Assembly (NCBI GenBank): GCA_013423385.1
Contig: BLZA01000018.1
Location: 248,001 to 312,000, forward strand
Length of the DNA stretch: 64,000 bases
Direction: 5' to 3'
DNA from: Naganishia liquefaciens
Lineage: Eukaryota > Basidiomycota > Tremellomycetes > Filobasidiales > Filobasidiaceae
The stretch's first letter is position 1. Each line of letters begins with the position of its first letter. The position numbers and the translations under genes were made by a program. The notes below the pieces were generated by a model, which saw only the letters and a program-made list of their open reading frames with translations, was not told the DNA's origin and did no database searches. Below are positions 61,651-64,000 of the stretch, in pieces.

Positions 61651-63606
61651 ATGCATCTCACCATCATTTCCGCAGACGACGATCGCACTTTCGCCATGGA
61701 AATCGACTCTTCTATGCAAGTGGCCGATGTCAAGGCTCTCGTTGGGGCTGAATCAGGACAGGAATTGGAGACGTTTGATCTGGTGTGGGGAGGGGAGGTG
61801 TTGAGTCAGGGGGAGAGAACGGTGGGCAGTTATGGGCTGAGTGGCGCGGAGGAGGTCGTGCAGATGGTGTAAGTCTTTTCCCTTTCGAGCGAATGTTGTT
61901 GTGCGACCGGGAGCCATAGGAATGCGCTACTATCTCAAGGGCGCAGACTCACGCTTTGAAAGCTTGAAGTCTGGTATGGGTCTGCGTAGGAAGCGATCAG
62001 GGCGAGAATGAAGCTTGCGAAGGGTCGTGAGATCGTGAGCAATAGTGTTCTGCGAGTGCTTCGACATGGCAAGAATAGAATGCACAGGCCGGCTTGTCAC
62101 GCTTGACGGCGGATTCCTGGGCTATAAGTCTTTCCCATGCGGGATCACTCGAAGGATTGTTATTGTCCAGACTAATGGTCAGATGGCTCGACTCAAGGCC
62201 GTCGTCAACTCTATACGAGATAGGCGCATGGGAGCATGCGCACGCGAATAACAGGTAGGCCACCTCTGCGTGGTATCTGGTGGCGCTTCGTCCGCCGAAA
62301 TGGTGACTTGGGTTTTTTGCATTCATCACGATCACGAAACATATCGTCTCCACGGTCCGGAGAGGGAAACGACTTGCTTTCCCTACGAGACCCGTATCTT
62401 ATAGCCTCCTACAACTGATCGTTCATAACTGACCTCTCTTTCCCAGATTTACTCGCACAGCAGGACCATCTTCAACATCGGCAGATCCCATGGAGAACGA
62501 CATCGAGCGTATGCGACTCTCCATGCTAGGAAATCCAGCCCTCATGTCTCAAATCGCCCGCAGTCGGCCAGAACTCGCACAAGCGATTCGTTCCAATCCT
62601 GCCGAATTCGCGACTCTCATGCGTCGCGAGTTTGCCGATCGGTCGCGCCTGGAATCGGAAAAGAATCGTCAAGTTGATCTACTCAATGCCGATCCGTACG
62701 ATGTCGAGGCCCAGAAAAAGATTGAAGAGGCGATCCGGCAGCAGGCCGTGCTGGAAAATATGGAACACGCCATGGAGTATTCGCCGGAAAGTTTCGGCAA
62801 CGTGACCATGCTCTATATCGATGTCGAGGTGAACGGAACCAAGGTCAAGGCCTTTGTCGATTCAGGGGCACAGAGCACGATCATCAGCCCCGACTGCGCA
62901 GAAAAGTGCGGGATCATGCGGCTTGTCGATAAGCGCTTCCAAGGCGTCGCACGCGGTGTCGGAACCGCAAAAATTCTTGGTCGAATTCACAGCGCGCAAA
63001 TTCGGCTCAACGACCTGTTCCTTCCTGTGGGATTCACCGTGCTCGAAGGACGCGACGTCGATCTTCTCTTCGGTCTCGATATGCTCAAACGGCATCAAGC
63101 ATGTATTGATCTCGAAAAAAACTGTCTTCGGATTCAAGGTCGAGAAATTCCATTCCTCGCGGAACACGAGTTACCGTCCAAGGCGCGGGGCATGGAAGAA
63201 CTTGCGGGGGAACTCGAGGCAGCAAGTGTTGTACCGGGCGCAAAGGGAATTGCACCGACGAGGCCACATGCCGTCCCATCGTCTAGCACGTCTTCATTCC
63301 CCGGGTCCGGGCATACCTTGGCGCCATCCGGTACTTCTGCTACGCAGCAACCGAATCCAGCTTTGTCGTTTCCGGAGGCGGATATACAAGCGGTAGGTCT
63401 CGTATCCGGACTCCAACTCGCTTCATGCTGACGTTTGCGTCATACTCTCAGATCGTCAATCTGGGCGTATCTCGAGAGCAGGCGATCCAGACTTTGACTG
63501 CTGTAGGAGGAAATGGTAAGCTCTGTGCCGACGAATCGTGGTTTCGCGTTGTCTCATATCTGCATCACTCTCTCCAGTGGACATGGCAGCATCTCTTCTG
63601 TTTTGA
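61651..63606 (+). CDS. DDI1: Ddi1: ubiquitin-like / retroviral-type aspartyl protease / UBA shuttle protein
   Basis: Host protein that carries ubiquitylated substrates to the proteasome and cleaves some of them. ATG at 61651 begins the ubiquitin-like domain MHLTIISADDDRTFAMEI (about 73 residues). A long intron (61869-62446) joins QMV to FTRTAGPSSTSADPM. The helical linker domain follows (RMRLSMLGNPALMSQIARS, RPELAQAIRSNPAEF). The dimeric protease is at about 62800-63160, with the active Asp in FVDSGAQSTIISPD (DSG), then AKILGRIHSAQI and the flap-side GLDMLKRHQACIDL. A low-complexity linker leads to the UBA domain (IVNLGVSREQAIQTLTAVGGNVDMAASLLF), assembled over introns near 63395-63450 and 63514-63577; TGA is at 63604-63606. 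All three domains are intact. Although the protease fold is shared with retroviruses, this is a conserved eukaryotic gene, not a retroelement. Confidence 0.95.
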
Positions 63607-64000
63607 TCGTGGAGAGGTGGGAGCGTTTACAATCAGGCATCGGACAGGATTTTGTCGGGACGTTGTAGCGTTTAGTGTGGAGGCCGAGGCCATACCATCT
63701 GAAAGATTGTAAATCAGGCTTTTCATCGAGTCAGCTTAGCGATTGTGGCCATCTCCGTTGTTTCACAGCGCCTAAGTGGCCAAGACGTTGAGGGTAGAGG
63801 AGGAGAAATCCGCGGCGTGATTGCACTTGTCCAAGCGTAGCATTCCCGAGTTTTCCTCTCATTGTGTACTGTTGCAACGTAGAGCAGCCCTCCGATGTTC
63901 GTATTCTCCACTATATGCAATTGTTTCATTGTTACTACTATACAATCTGTTTGATTTGTTACTTGCTCTGCTGTGAGAGTGTAGACTTTCTCTCTCTTTC
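63607..64000. other. DDI1 3' region and window end
   Basis: 3' UTR sequence and a C/T-rich end (CTTTCTCTCTCTTTC at 63986-64000). A minus frame of 68 codons at 63723-63929 is too short to call; it could be part of a gene beyond the edge. Confidence 0.4.

Noticed and set aside
62800-63160. Retroviral-type aspartyl protease signature (DSG)
   Set aside because: It sits between a ubiquitin-like and a UBA domain in a conserved host gene (Ddi1), with no reverse transcriptase, integrase or terminal repeats nearby. It is not an element.

Overview
The window looks like nuclear DNA of a basidiomycete fungus, most likely a Tremellomycete (Cryptococcus/Kwoniella/Trichosporon-like). The reasons are balanced base composition, genes cut by many short introns (about 35-80 bases, GT...AG, often with a CTNAC/CTAAC branch site), small spacers between most genes, and fungal families: a Pma1-type proton ATPase, an Nha1-type Na+/H+ antiporter, a Fre-type reductase, a Ypl150w-like kinase and a basidiomycete F-box family. 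The species assignment is inference.

Layout. 1-2370 (+): 3' part of a kinesin-7/CENP-E-like motor, cut by the window edge. 2664-7000 (-): kinesin-4-like motor, tail to tail with the first. 7821-7914 (+): tRNA gene with a probable intron. 9312-13556 (-): Ulp2-type SUMO protease. 14555-17736 (-): plasma-membrane H+-ATPase. 17737-21945: 4.2 kb with no recognisable gene. 21946-26139 (-): large CAMKL-type kinase. 26748-28120 (-): Old Yellow Enzyme. 28820-31745 or beyond (-): ferric reductase. 31746-34512: gene-poor. 34513-35571 (-): NAD(P)-dependent epimerase. 36491-40792 (+): CLIP-170/Bik1-like microtubule plus-end protein. 41489-43839 (-): hexokinase. 44739-47372 (-): F-box-like protein. 47373-53154: 5.8 kb, gene-poor, perhaps one small unknown gene. 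53155-55269 (-): DMT/triose-phosphate-translocator-like carrier. 55800-59214 (-): Na+/H+ antiporter. 60442-61228 (-): Mediator subunit Med31. 61651-63606 (+): Ddi1 proteasome shuttle protease.

Working together: three genes (two kinesins, CLIP-170) serve microtubules. Pma1 makes the proton gradient that an Nha1-type antiporter spends. Ulp2 and Ddi1 act on SUMO and ubiquitin conjugates. These are separate transcription units, not a physical pathway cluster. No integrated virus, transposon, CRISPR or secondary-metabolite cluster could be recognised. The least ordinary features are the two gene-poor stretches rich in the tetranucleotide AGCT, the odd tRNA, a zinc-knuckle-splitting intron in the CLIP-170 gene and a 578-base intron in DDI1. 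Intron borders were read by eye; spans are firmer than individual exon ends.
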